Below are positions 1 through 6,448 of a stretch of DNA of 11,774 nt, piece after piece. The DNA is taken from positions 1-11,774 of the forward strand of contig JAFZXD010000298.1 of NCBI GenBank assembly GCA_017616955.1. The letters run 5' to 3'. Numbering within the stretch: the stretch's first letter is position 1; every line of letters begins with the position of its first letter. The notes under the pieces were generated by a model. That model did no database searches. It was not told the DNA's origin and saw only the letters and a program-made list of their open reading frames with translations. This DNA comes from Eubacterium sp. Lineage in GTDB: Bacteria > Bacillota > Clostridia > Lachnospirales > Lachnospiraceae. The position numbers were made by a program, and so were the translations under genes.

Positions 1-42
1 TCTCAGCCCTTCTTCTCTGCGTGAAAAAAATGAAAATCTGCC

Positions 43-71
43 TTTACACACTATCTGTTTTGATGTATTAT
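43..71 (+). promoter_or_regulatory. Sigma-A-type promoter for the tRNA-Pro gene
   Basis: A -35 box TTTACA (43-48) and a -10 box TATTAT (66-71) are separated by exactly 17 nt. Transcription would begin near 78, leaving a leader of about 55 nt before the mature tRNA at 134. A short hairpin in that leader (GGCTC 92-96 with GAGCC 105-109) has no U-run and is not a terminator. Nothing else in 1-133 looks coding. Assignment rests on consensus match and position only. Confidence 0.6.
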
Positions 72-133
72 ATACCCTGGCTTTTACGTAGGGCTCGAAA
101 AGATGAGCCTAGAAAAATTAAATATAACAATAG

Positions 134-207
134 CGGTGCGTGGCTCAGCTTGGTAGAGCACTGTGTTAGGGACGCAGGGGTCGCAGGTTCAAATCCTGTC
201 GCACCGA
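134..207 (+). tRNA. tRNA-Pro, anticodon AGG
   Basis: The full cloverleaf folds by eye. The acceptor stem is CGGTGCG (134-140) with CGCACCG (200-206), with discriminator A207. The D stem is GCTC (143-146) with GAGC (156-159). The anticodon stem is CTGTG (161-165) with CGCAG (173-177) around the 7-nt loop 166-172, which places AGG at 168-170 followed by G37. The variable loop is 178-182 and the T arm is 183-199 with loop TTCAAAT. The C1-G72 pair, A73, G37 and overall similarity to bacterial proline tRNAs support the proline identity. The CCA end is not encoded (TAC follows), so it must be added after transcription. Anticodon AGG implies A34, presumably deaminated to inosine by TadA, to read CCU and other CCN codons. 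It is a single-gene transcript with its own promoter and terminator. Confidence 0.95.
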
Positions 208-216
208 TACAAACAG

Positions 217-239
217 AACGCCTTTAGGGGCGTTTTTTT
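217..239 (+). terminator. Rho-independent terminator after tRNA-Pro
   Basis: The stem AACGCC (217-222) pairs with GGCGTT (229-234) around a 6-nt loop and leads straight into a run of T residues ending at 239. It lies 9 nt past the tRNA 3' end, so the tRNA is a monocistronic unit. Confidence 0.9.
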
Positions 240-240
240 C

Positions 241-269
241 TTGACAAAAAATAAGAAATACGAGATGCT
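241..269 (+). promoter_or_regulatory. Possible promoter for the GH32 gene
   Basis: A perfect -35 box TTGACA (241-246) begins directly after the tRNA terminator. At 17 nt spacing the -10 hexamer is GATGCT (264-269), a weak match that keeps the A at position 2 and T at position 6. The start codon at 297 would then have a 5' UTR of about 20 nt. Because the preceding terminator isolates the tRNA, a promoter is expected here. The weak -10 may mean that expression needs an activator or is low. Confidence 0.35.
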
Positions 270-296
270 TTTTAAAATCTGTTTATGGAGGGAAGA

Positions 297-1361
297 ATGA
301 GACCTAAGTTGCATTTTACACCACCTAAGGGGTGGATGAATGATCCAAATGGTTTGGTATATTATAATGGCCGATATCATCTGTTCTATCAGCATAATCC
401 GTATTCGTGTGAATGGGATTCTATGCATTGGGGACATGCGGTTTCCGACGACCTGGTTCATTGGGAACATCTTCCTATTGCTCTTGTTCCGGACGAGGAA
501 GGAGACATTTTCTCCGGCAGCTGCATAGTTGATAAGAATAATGTTAGTGGGTTTGGAACGGAGGATTCACCGGCTCTTCTTGCATTTTACACATCTCATC
601 ATCCGATGACTATGAGAGAAGAGCAGTGTCTCGCAATAAGTAATGACGGAGTACATTTTACAAAGTATGATTTGAATCCGATAATTCCGGGAGCAGAACA
701 TACACCGGCACGTGATCCTTTTGTTTTTGAAAATGTAGTCCTGGGCGGTTACTCTATGTGCATTACAACTGAAGATTCTATAAGATTTTATCATTCCGAG
801 GATCTGATCCACTGGGAAGAATCTGGACAGTTTACACTTCCGGATAATGCATTTCAGGGAATGATAGAATGTCCGGTGCTGTTTGAAAGTGAAGGACATT
901 TTGTATTAATGATGAGTATGGATATTCCCAAAACAGAATTCAAAAAGTTTCCTGAAGGTGTCGAACCGCATAACAGGCTGATGCAATACCTTGTAGGTGA
1001 GTTTGATGGGAAGACATTTGTCATAAGCGAGGAACCGGAACATCCTCTGCTTGTAGATGAAGGAACCGATTTTTACGCAGGAACAATCTTTAATAATGTT
1101 GAAGATACTATACTCATGGCGTGGCTCGGAAATTCCGAGAAAATCATGAGTATTCCGACAGAAAAAGAAGGATTCAAAGGAGTACTGAGTTTTCCGAGAA
1201 AACTATCGGTAGTTAAGACTGAAGACGGATACAGATTAAAACATGAATTTTACCCCGATCTGAGTTATGAAACTTTGGATGGAAAAAGCCTAGAAGACAG
1301 TTTTGTTTTAGAAAAAATATCCACTGATGGCTTAAAAGCGGCGACATATGCAATAAATTAG
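297..1361 (+). CDS. GH32 family fructosidase (sucrose/sucrose-6-phosphate hydrolase type), C-terminally short
   Basis: The product is a 354-residue glycoside hydrolase family 32 enzyme, which would cleave beta-fructosides such as sucrose, sucrose-6-phosphate or short fructans. All three catalytic motifs are visible: WMNDPNG at residues 13-19 (nucleophile Asp16), RDP at 139-141 (transition-state Asp) and EC at 191-192 (acid/base Glu191). Further blade motifs are DFYAG near 258 and LSFPRKLS near 297. The N-terminus has no signal peptide, so it should be cytoplasmic. I chose ATG 297 because GGAGG (287-291) sits 5 nt upstream; an in-frame ATG at 285 would overlap that site. Family members usually have about 450-500 residues, with a five-bladed propeller followed by a beta-sandwich. 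This protein stops just after the propeller, and no frame downstream carries the missing part. It is either a naturally short form or a decaying gene. No transporter or phosphotransferase gene lies next to it. The exact substrate cannot be told from sequence. Confidence 0.88.
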   Translation: MRPKLHFTPPKGWMNDPNGLVYYNGRYHLFYQHNPYSCEWDSMHWGHAVSDDLVHWEHLPIALVPDEEGDIFSGSCIVDKNNVSGFGTEDSPALLAFYTSHHPMTMREEQCLAISNDGVHFTKYDLNPIIPGAEHTPARDPFVFENVVLGGYSMCITTEDSIRFYHSEDLIHWEESGQFTLPDNAFQGMIECPVLFESEGHFVLMMSMDIPKTEFKKFPEGVEPHNRLMQYLVGEFDGKTFVISEEPEHPLLVDEGTDFYAGTIFNNVEDTILMAWLGNSEKIMSIPTEKEGFKGVLSFPRKLSVVKTEDGYRLKHEFYPDLSYETLDGKSLEDSFVLEKISTDGLKAATYAIN

Positions 1362-1393
1362 ACTGGAAAAGCCAATAATATGGAATTCTTTAC

Positions 1394-1422
1394 TTGATAA
1401 ATGTTGATTTTCTTGTCATAAT
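1394..1422 (+). promoter_or_regulatory. Promoter of the binding-protein/diguanylate-cyclase pair
   Basis: TTGATA (1394-1399) and CATAAT (1417-1422) are 17 nt apart. TG at 1414-1415 adds an extended -10 element. Transcription would start near 1429, giving a leader of about 44 nt before ATG 1473. This suggests the pair is transcribed separately from the GH32 gene, although no terminator is visible after that gene. Confidence 0.6.
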
Positions 1423-1472
1423 ATCGTAAAGGGTAACTGAATGTTTTTTAGTTGTTTTTGTGGGGGAAAGCT

Positions 1473-2516
1473 ATGAAAAAAACCTATTTGGCAGTGTTAC
1501 TTATCTTTCTTCTGCTTATGGTCTGTTCGTGCGCGAAAAAGGAAGAACAGAAATCTGAAGAGCAGGAACAGCAAATACCCGAATTTACTCCACTCAACGA
1601 GGTGGTAGAAGGTCAAAAAGATATTTACCTTATCACAAAAGTGTTGGATAGCAACTACTGGGACGTTGTTGTAAAGGGCGCAAAGGAAGCAGGAGAAGAG
1701 TTTGGATGTAACGTCTATTTTAGCGGTACATATAATGAGATGGATTGGAGCAGTCAGGAGATGCTTCTTGATAAATGTGTCAGTCGCGGAGCTGATGCAA
1801 TAATTCTTGCGCCTGACGATTCGATTGAGCTCGCGCCGAAGATAGAAGATATACATTCACAAAATATTCCTATAATACTTATAGATACAGCGGCCAATAC
1901 AGATGGTTATGACATCTGCTATATGACCGATAATCTTCTTGCGGGCAATAAAGCCGCAGAGGAGATGCTTAACCAGTTTCATTCATTAGGTTTCTCTGAA
2001 AGTGAAGAGATAACTATCGGCATTTTGGTAGGTTCAAGTACGTCTCAGACTATAAATGAAAGACTTGCCGGTTTTTATCAGTACTGGATTCAAAATGCTC
2101 CGGAAACCTGGAGTATCATATCTGATATACAAAATAGTAATGGTGACAATCAGCTCGGTGGAGAGCTTATTGCTTCACTATTAGATGACTATCCCAATCT
2201 AAGAGGACTATTCGCTACCAATAATGGACCAACTAAGGCGATTGCGAAGGTAGTGACAGATCAGAAACGACAGGACGTTGTTTTGGTCGGGTTTGACTAT
2301 TCTGACGAAATAAAGAATCTTATTGAATCCCCTGATTATCGTGCATCAACAATCTTACAGCGACAGTATTTTATGAGTTATAATGGGGTTCAATCCGCTC
2401 TTGAATTAATTAAGGGATTTGAGATGGATGTCAAATTCGAGGATACAGGTGTAGTAACTGTAAATCATTCTAATTTATTAGATCCGGATGTACAGTCTGT
2501 GATAGAGAATAATTAA
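1473..2516 (+). CDS. Lipoprotein type I periplasmic sugar-binding protein (RbsB-like)
   Basis: The product has 347 residues. The N-terminus is a lipoprotein signal: KK, a hydrophobic stretch (residues 5-17), then a lipobox ending at Cys20 (V-C-S-C), so the protein should be tethered outside the membrane. Residues 22-37 form a Glu/Gln-rich linker. Residues 50-345 read as a Peripla_BP_4/RbsB-like two-lobe fold: ITKVLDSNYW at 54-63, APDD at 113-116, ILIDT at 135-139, ERLAGF at 196-201, FATNNGP near 247-253 and VGFD at 272-275. The Arg in ERLAGF and the Asp in VGFD correspond to usual sugar contacts in the family. ATG 1473 is preceded by GGGGGAAAG (1462-1470); an upstream in-frame TTG at 1452 lacks such a site. 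No ABC permease or ATPase is adjacent, whereas a GGDEF sensor follows 4 nt after the stop. Sensing rather than uptake is therefore my inference. The ligand is unknown; a fructose- or fructan-derived sugar is only hinted at by the GH32 neighbour. Confidence 0.88.
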   Translation: MKKTYLAVLLIFLLLMVCSCAKKEEQKSEEQEQQIPEFTPLNEVVEGQKDIYLITKVLDSNYWDVVVKGAKEAGEEFGCNVYFSGTYNEMDWSSQEMLLDKCVSRGADAIILAPDDSIELAPKIEDIHSQNIPIILIDTAANTDGYDICYMTDNLLAGNKAAEEMLNQFHSLGFSESEEITIGILVGSSTSQTINERLAGFYQYWIQNAPETWSIISDIQNSNGDNQLGGELIASLLDDYPNLRGLFATNNGPTKAIAKVVTDQKRQDVVLVGFDYSDEIKNLIESPDYRASTILQRQYFMSYNGVQSALELIKGFEMDVKFEDTGVVTVNHSNLLDPDVQSVIENN

Positions 2517-2520
2517 GCCT

Positions 2521-4020
2521 ATGGATAATAAAAATGAACTTAAATATTTAAAAGGCGGACGATCTTTTTATGTTACTCTGATTGTATGCTTGATAGTTTT
2601 TTTGGGAGCAATCACAATTCTGATCTCAGCATTCAATCTTCTTATAAAGCAACATGATGAAAAATTGTCAGGAGAAATATGTACCCTGGTTTCTGAAAAG
2701 ATGAGTAATTCGTTGTTATTCATGACGAATTCGGCCCAGGAAGTTTCTGCTGTCCTTTCGGTCCAGAATTTTGAATCTCCGGAGGAAATATATGATGTAT
2801 TAAAATCATATGAAGGTGCAAAATTCGTCAGTATCGGTTTTATCGATGAAAATGATAAACTTTATCTTTCTGAAACTGAGGCTCATGAGTTTGAGAAATG
2901 GAATCTGCTTGATACTGCCAAGTTAGCAGATCCGGTTTCGATTTCTGCACCATATCGTTCGACTACTATCGGACAGCCTGTGATAACTCTTTTTACGAAA
3001 TATAAATACGGTGATTCACATCATGGATATATTTTTATGACATACCTATTCAGTTCGCTTCAGGAAGTGGCTGTCACCGAGTCGCTGACAAATGATATCG
3101 AAATCTGGCTTATGGATGCAAAGTCAGCCAACATAATCCAGTGTGTAGGAAACGATAAACATGCTTCCGGAAGCTGGGCAAATGCGTATCTTGCGATGCA
3201 GAATATTAATCCTGATTACAAAGCTGATTATGATCTATGGTATTACAAGATGGTTATGGGAGTAGCCAATGCAGCAGTAAGTTACAAGATAGAGGATAAG
3301 TATTATTCTCAGTTTTGTTCTTCGATAGAATATATGCCGGGCTGGTATGTTGTGGTTCGTATTCCAAGTGATGCTCTTTCGACAACGATGAATGTATTCC
3401 GTAACTACGTTATCATATTCATCATCGTGTTGCTGAATATAGTATTCATTCTTGTCTCCATTATGTACATTTCCTGGAAACGTGAGAATCGAATGCTTGG
3501 TCAGCTGTCTATCAACGATCCGCTTACCGGAGTACTGAACCGTCGTGCGTTTGAACTGGCAGCGGAGAAGATGCTTTCGGATTCAAAAGAAGCCGCAATC
3601 ATGTTCTTTGATATAGATTACTTTAAGCAGGTAAATGATTCCTTTGGACACTATGCCGGAGATAAACTTCTTGTGGCATTCTCAAATGCTCTTAAGAAGA
3701 ATTTCTCAGAATATGGAATTGTATCGCGATACGGTGGTGACGAGTTTGTAGTACTGGCACATATGGGATCTAAAGACCAGATAACGGATAGGCTGAAACA
3801 GGCAACAGAAGATGTGCATGCTATAAAGCTTAGCGATGATAATGGAGAAGAGACAGATACCAAAGACTTCCTGATAAGTTTCAGTGCGGGCGTTGCAAGT
3901 TATCCACAGGATGCAACTTCGCTTGCGGGACTTCAGAAATGTGCTGATACCGCATTGTATACGGTGAAAGAAAGAGGCCGTAATGCGTATCTGTGGTACA
4001 ACTCATCATTTGAAAATTAG
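2521..4020 (+). CDS. Membrane-bound diguanylate cyclase with extracellular Cache-like sensor
   Basis: The protein has 499 residues and should make c-di-GMP from two GTP. The order is a short cytoplasmic N-terminus, TM1 at about 16-41, an extracellular region at about 42-293, TM2 at about 295-318 and a GGDEF domain at about 326-490. The outer region looks like a dCache-type fold, ending in a GWYVVVRIP segment (274-282). The cyclase domain has DPLTGVLNRR (333-342), metal-site FDID (363-366), the signature GGDEF (405-409) and SFSAGVA (453-459). The residues where an RxxD inhibitory site would lie, just upstream of GGDEF, read SEYG, so classical product inhibition is probably absent. There is no EAL or HD-GYP domain. 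Only 4 nt separate it from the binding-protein stop codon and its own ribosome site is weak, which indicates translational coupling. The lipoprotein may dock on the sensor domain, as LuxP does with LuxQ or ChvE with VirA; that is inference. Confidence 0.9.
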   Translation: MDNKNELKYLKGGRSFYVTLIVCLIVFLGAITILISAFNLLIKQHDEKLSGEICTLVSEKMSNSLLFMTNSAQEVSAVLSVQNFESPEEIYDVLKSYEGAKFVSIGFIDENDKLYLSETEAHEFEKWNLLDTAKLADPVSISAPYRSTTIGQPVITLFTKYKYGDSHHGYIFMTYLFSSLQEVAVTESLTNDIEIWLMDAKSANIIQCVGNDKHASGSWANAYLAMQNINPDYKADYDLWYYKMVMGVANAAVSYKIEDKYYSQFCSSIEYMPGWYVVVRIPSDALSTTMNVFRNYVIIFIIVLLNIVFILVSIMYISWKRENRMLGQLSINDPLTGVLNRRAFELAAEKMLSDSKEAAIMFFDIDYFKQVNDSFGHYAGDKLLVAFSNALKKNFSEYGIVSRYGGDEFVVLAHMGSKDQITDRLKQATEDVHAIKLSDDNGEETDTKDFLISFSAGVASYPQDATSLAGLQKCADTALYTVKERGRNAYLWYNSSFEN

Positions 4021-4051
4021 AAAGTATTCTCAAGTGATTATAAATTGGGGG

Positions 4052-4079
4052 TTGATTTTAATTTCTTTTGTGTTATCAT
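4052..4079 (+). promoter_or_regulatory. Promoter of the thrS T-box transcript
   Basis: TTGATT (4052-4057) and TATCAT (4074-4079) are spaced 16 nt apart. TG at 4071-4072 forms an extended -10. The start site would be near 4086, just ahead of T-box Stem I, so the whole leader is transcribed from here. Confidence 0.6.
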
Positions 4080-4112
4080 GTAATCCATCATTATTATGAA
4101 TATAGAATTGTA

Positions 4113-4408
4113 AACCGTTGACGAGAAGAGTAGGTCATGGGAACGGTAACAGAGAGGAGTACATTTGCTGAGAGTATTCTGATCGGGATGTGACTGAAAA
4201 CTAACTCTGAGGGATCTTGAGTAGGATGTATAATGACGACACTCGTTGGAAGTACATGTCGAAACAGATACGGTGATTCCGTTATCATCACAATGAGAGG
4301 CATATTTCAAAAAACACGAAGACAGTGTTATACGGGGAATATGCAATAAGGGTGGAACCGCGTAATTTAACTTCCCTTGTACCATATATTTGGTGCAAGG
4401 GCTTTTTA
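4113..4408 (+). ncRNA. T-box riboswitch leader of thrS (threonine specifier)
   Basis: This 5' leader senses uncharged tRNA-Thr and controls read-through into thrS. Stem I elements are visible: AGTA (4129-4132) opposite the specifier loop, GGTCA (4133-4137) pairing with TGACT (4191-4195), an AGAGAG bulge region (4151-4156), and a distal loop holding GCTGAGA (4167-4173) closed by AGTAC/GTATT. The specifier loop reads GAAAACTA (4196-4203), placing the threonine codon ACT at 4200-4202 before a conserved A. A Stem III candidate lies at 4267-4286. The invariant T-box AAGGGTGGAACCGCG is at 4348-4362. Its AAGGG (4348-4352) can pair with CCCTT (4374-4378), forming the antiterminator that excludes the terminator. 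The tRNA-end-binding bulge reads TGGA, which predicts U73 on the cognate tRNA-Thr. The 5' edge is approximate. The leader accounts for the long gap between 4020 and 4451. Confidence 0.95.
4374..4407 (+). terminator. Regulated terminator of the thrS T-box
   Basis: A 10-bp stem, CCCTTGTACC (4374-4383) with GGTGCAAGGG (4392-4401), contains a single G-U pair, an 8-nt loop and the U-run 4403-4407. Its 5' arm is shared with the antiterminator, as expected for T-box control. Confidence 0.93.
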
Positions 4409-4450
4409 TTTTCTTATTAAACAATGCTTAATTAAGAGGAGGAATAAAAC

Positions 4451-6268
4451 ATGAGTGACAAGGACGAGAAGAGAGAATATTTTCTCAGCGTGTACAGACA
4501 TTCTCTGGCACATGTCATGGCTAAGGCTGTAATGGAGATCTTTGGAAAGGAAAATGTACAGATAGCAATCGGACCACAGATCGATGATGGTTTCTATTAT
4601 GATTTCATGCTTCCAAGAACTGTTACAACAGATGATTATAAGACTATAGAAGATAAGATGCGTGAGATTCTCAAGCGTCGTGAAGATTGGACATGCAAAG
4701 AGGTTTCAGCACAGGAAGCTCTTGAGATATTCAAAGGTCAGAAATATAAGGAAGAGCTTATCAACGATCTTCCTGAGGGTGAGAAGATTACAATATACTA
4801 TACAGGTGATGATTTTGTTGATCTCTGTCGTGGACCTCACATCAGTAACTCACAGGAACTTATGAATACTGCATTCAAGGTTAAGTCAGCATCAGGTTCA
4901 TACTGGAGAGGAAGCGAGAAGAACGATCAGCTTCAGCGTATATACATGTATGCATTTCCTTCAAAGCAGGAGCTCAAGGAGCACCTTGACTTCGTAAAGG
5001 AAGCTATGGAGCGTGATCATAAGAAGATCGGACCTGAGCAGGAGCTCTTCATGTTCGATGAGAGTGCACCCGGTATGCCATACTGGCTCCCTCGTGGATT
5101 CAAGATGTACAATGCTATACTTAAGTTCTGGAGAGATCTCCATGACGAGCATGGTTATCAGGAGATACTTGCACCTGTTATCAACCACAAGAGACTTTGG
5201 GAGACATCAGGTCACTGGGGACATTACAAGGAGAATATGTTCCTTGTTACAACTGCAAATGTAGATGAAGAGACAGATAAGGAAGTTATCGATACAGATA
5301 TTCAGTATGCTATCAAGCCTATGAACTGTCCTAATGCGATAAATGTATACAAGAACGGACTTCACAGCTACAAAGAACTTCCTATCAGATATAGTGAGAC
5401 ACAGGTTATCCATCGTAGAGAGAAGAGTGGTGAGTTAAATGGACTCTTCCGTGTACAGATGTTCCATCAGGATGATGATCATACATTCCTTACAGAGGAT
5501 ATGATCGAGGATGAAATCGGTGATATCATGGATATCGCAAAGTTCATCTATGAGACATTTGGTCTTACATATGAGGCTGAGCTTTCAACAAGACCTGATG
5601 ATTTCATGGGAGCACCTGAACTCTGGGATGCAGCAGAAGCTTCTCTTAAGAGAATCCTGGACAAGAAGTATGGTGAAGGTGGATATGAGATCAACGAAGG
5701 TGACGGAGCATTCTATGGTCCTAAGATCGACCTTAAAATGAAAGACTGCATCGGTCGTGAATGGCAGATGGGTACAATCCAGCTGGACTTCCAGCTTCCG
5801 CTTAACTTCGACCTTAGATATGTGGATGCAGATGGTTCACAGAAGAGACCTGTTATGATTCATAGAGCTATCTTCGGTTCATTTGAGAGATTTATCGGAA
5901 TACTTATCGAGAATTTCAAGGGTGTATTCCCATTCTGGATGTCACCATATCAGGTAGGTATCGTACCTATCAGACCTGAGCATAATGAATATGCTAAGAA
6001 GGTTGAGAAGGCACTTCGCGCTGCCGGAATCAGAGTAGAAGCAGATTATTCTGATGAGAATATGAAGAACAAAATAAAAGGATTCAAGAAGTTCAAGGAA
6101 CCATACATTCTCATACTTGGAGATAAAGAGGCTGATGAGAATACAGTTTCCGTAAATGTACGTGGAAATAAGCAGATGAACGGACTTGCTCTTGATAAAT
6201 TTGTAGAGCTTTGTGTAAAGCAGAATAGAGAGCATTCTTTGGAACTGATCGACTCAGTTGAGGAATAG
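4451..6268 (+). CDS. thrS: Threonyl-tRNA synthetase without N-terminal TGS domain
   Basis: This cytoplasmic class II synthetase charges tRNA-Thr with threonine. At 605 residues it is about 35-40 shorter than the E. coli and Bacillus enzymes, because the usual N-terminal TGS domain is missing. The protein opens almost directly on the editing domain, whose metal-site residues are intact: HSLAH (His17, His21) and CRGPH (Cys126, His130). The catalytic core spans about 195-495. The zinc ligands are Cys293 (MNCP), His344 (DDDH) and His471 (IHRA). Motif 2 covers HRREKSG through FRVQMF (321-338), with Arg322 and Arg334. The anticodon-binding domain lies at about 500-595. ATG 4451 follows AGGAGG (4437-4442) at 8 nt spacing. 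The gap back to the T-box terminator is too short to hold a TGS domain, so the loss is not a miscalled start. Codon use is strongly biased (17 ACA, 4 ACT and no ACC for Thr), as in highly expressed genes. Confidence 0.97.
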   Translation: MSDKDEKREYFLSVYRHSLAHVMAKAVMEIFGKENVQIAIGPQIDDGFYYDFMLPRTVTTDDYKTIEDKMREILKRREDWTCKEVSAQEALEIFKGQKYKEELINDLPEGEKITIYYTGDDFVDLCRGPHISNSQELMNTAFKVKSASGSYWRGSEKNDQLQRIYMYAFPSKQELKEHLDFVKEAMERDHKKIGPEQELFMFDESAPGMPYWLPRGFKMYNAILKFWRDLHDEHGYQEILAPVINHKRLWETSGHWGHYKENMFLVTTANVDEETDKEVIDTDIQYAIKPMNCPNAINVYKNGLHSYKELPIRYSETQVIHRREKSGELNGLFRVQMFHQDDDHTFLTEDMIEDEIGDIMDIAKFIYETFGLTYEAELSTRPDDFMGAPELWDAAEASLKRILDKKYGEGGYEINEGDGAFYGPKIDLKMKDCIGREWQMGTIQLDFQLPLNFDLRYVDADGSQKRPVMIHRAIFGSFERFIGILIENFKGVFPFWMSPYQVGIVPIRPEHNEYAKKVEKALRAAGIRVEADYSDENMKNKIKGFKKFKEPYILILGDKEADENTVSVNVRGNKQMNGLALDKFVELCVKQNREHSLELIDSVEE

Positions 6269-6280
6269 GAATTTAATGTA

Positions 6281-6326
6281 TTGAGCCATGTGAGACGGAT
6301 ATATTCGTTTCCGTGGCTCAACAGTT
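6281..6326 (+). terminator. Probable transcription terminator after thrS
   Basis: A two-tier hairpin has TTGAGCCA (6281-6288) paired with TGGCTCAA (6314-6321). An inner stem GAGACG (6292-6297) pairs with CGTTTC (6306-6311) across a small internal loop. The following tract is only TTTT (6324-6327), so it is less than ideal as an intrinsic terminator. Its place 12 nt past the thrS stop favours that role. Confidence 0.6.
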
Positions 6327-6333
6327 TTAGGAC

Positions 6334-6362
6334 TTGCTTTTTAATGTGTTTTATCATATCAT
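6334..6362 (+). promoter_or_regulatory. Possible promoter of the cdaA operon
   Basis: TTGCTT (6334-6339) and TATCAT (6357-6362) are 17 nt apart, directly after the thrS hairpin. An overlapping CATAAT (6360-6365) could serve as an alternative -10. The leader to GTG 6449 would be about 80 nt. I see no recognisable riboswitch in it. The AT-rich surroundings make chance matches likely. Confidence 0.4.
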
Positions 6363-6448
6363 AATGACGTATATGTACTACTAAAATGTTGATTGGTATA
6401 TGATTTCTGAAAGGTTAATAGAAATTTTTAAGATATAGGGGAAATAAC

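Noticed and set aside
91..110. Hairpin in the tRNA leader
   Set aside because: Only five or six base pairs with no U-run; it lies between promoter and tRNA, so termination there makes no sense.
183..207. tRNA 3' end as phage or island attachment site
   Set aside because: I saw no second copy of the tRNA 3' segment in the window and no integrase gene.
21..227. Open reading frame crossing the tRNA region
   Set aside because: It runs through the complete tRNA-Pro and into its terminator, has no ribosome site, and its translation resembles no protein family.
285..296. Alternative upstream ATG for the GH32 gene
   Set aside because: It overlaps the GGAGG ribosome site that correctly serves ATG 297.
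1452..1472. Upstream TTG start for the sugar-binding protein
   Set aside because: It would add seven residues before the signal peptide and has no ribosome site, while ATG 1473 follows GGGGGAAAG.
1423..1472. c-di-GMP riboswitch upstream of the binding-protein/cyclase pair
   Set aside because: The leader is only about 44 nt, too short for a GEMM aptamer, and has none of its motifs.
4038..4424. Minus-strand open frames over the thrS leader
   Set aside because: They are antisense to the T-box, whose conserved RNA elements explain the sequence; low-complexity translation and no ribosome site.
6363..6448. c-di-AMP (ydaO-type) riboswitch ahead of the cdaA operon
   Set aside because: The AT-rich leader is too short and shows no recognisable aptamer core.
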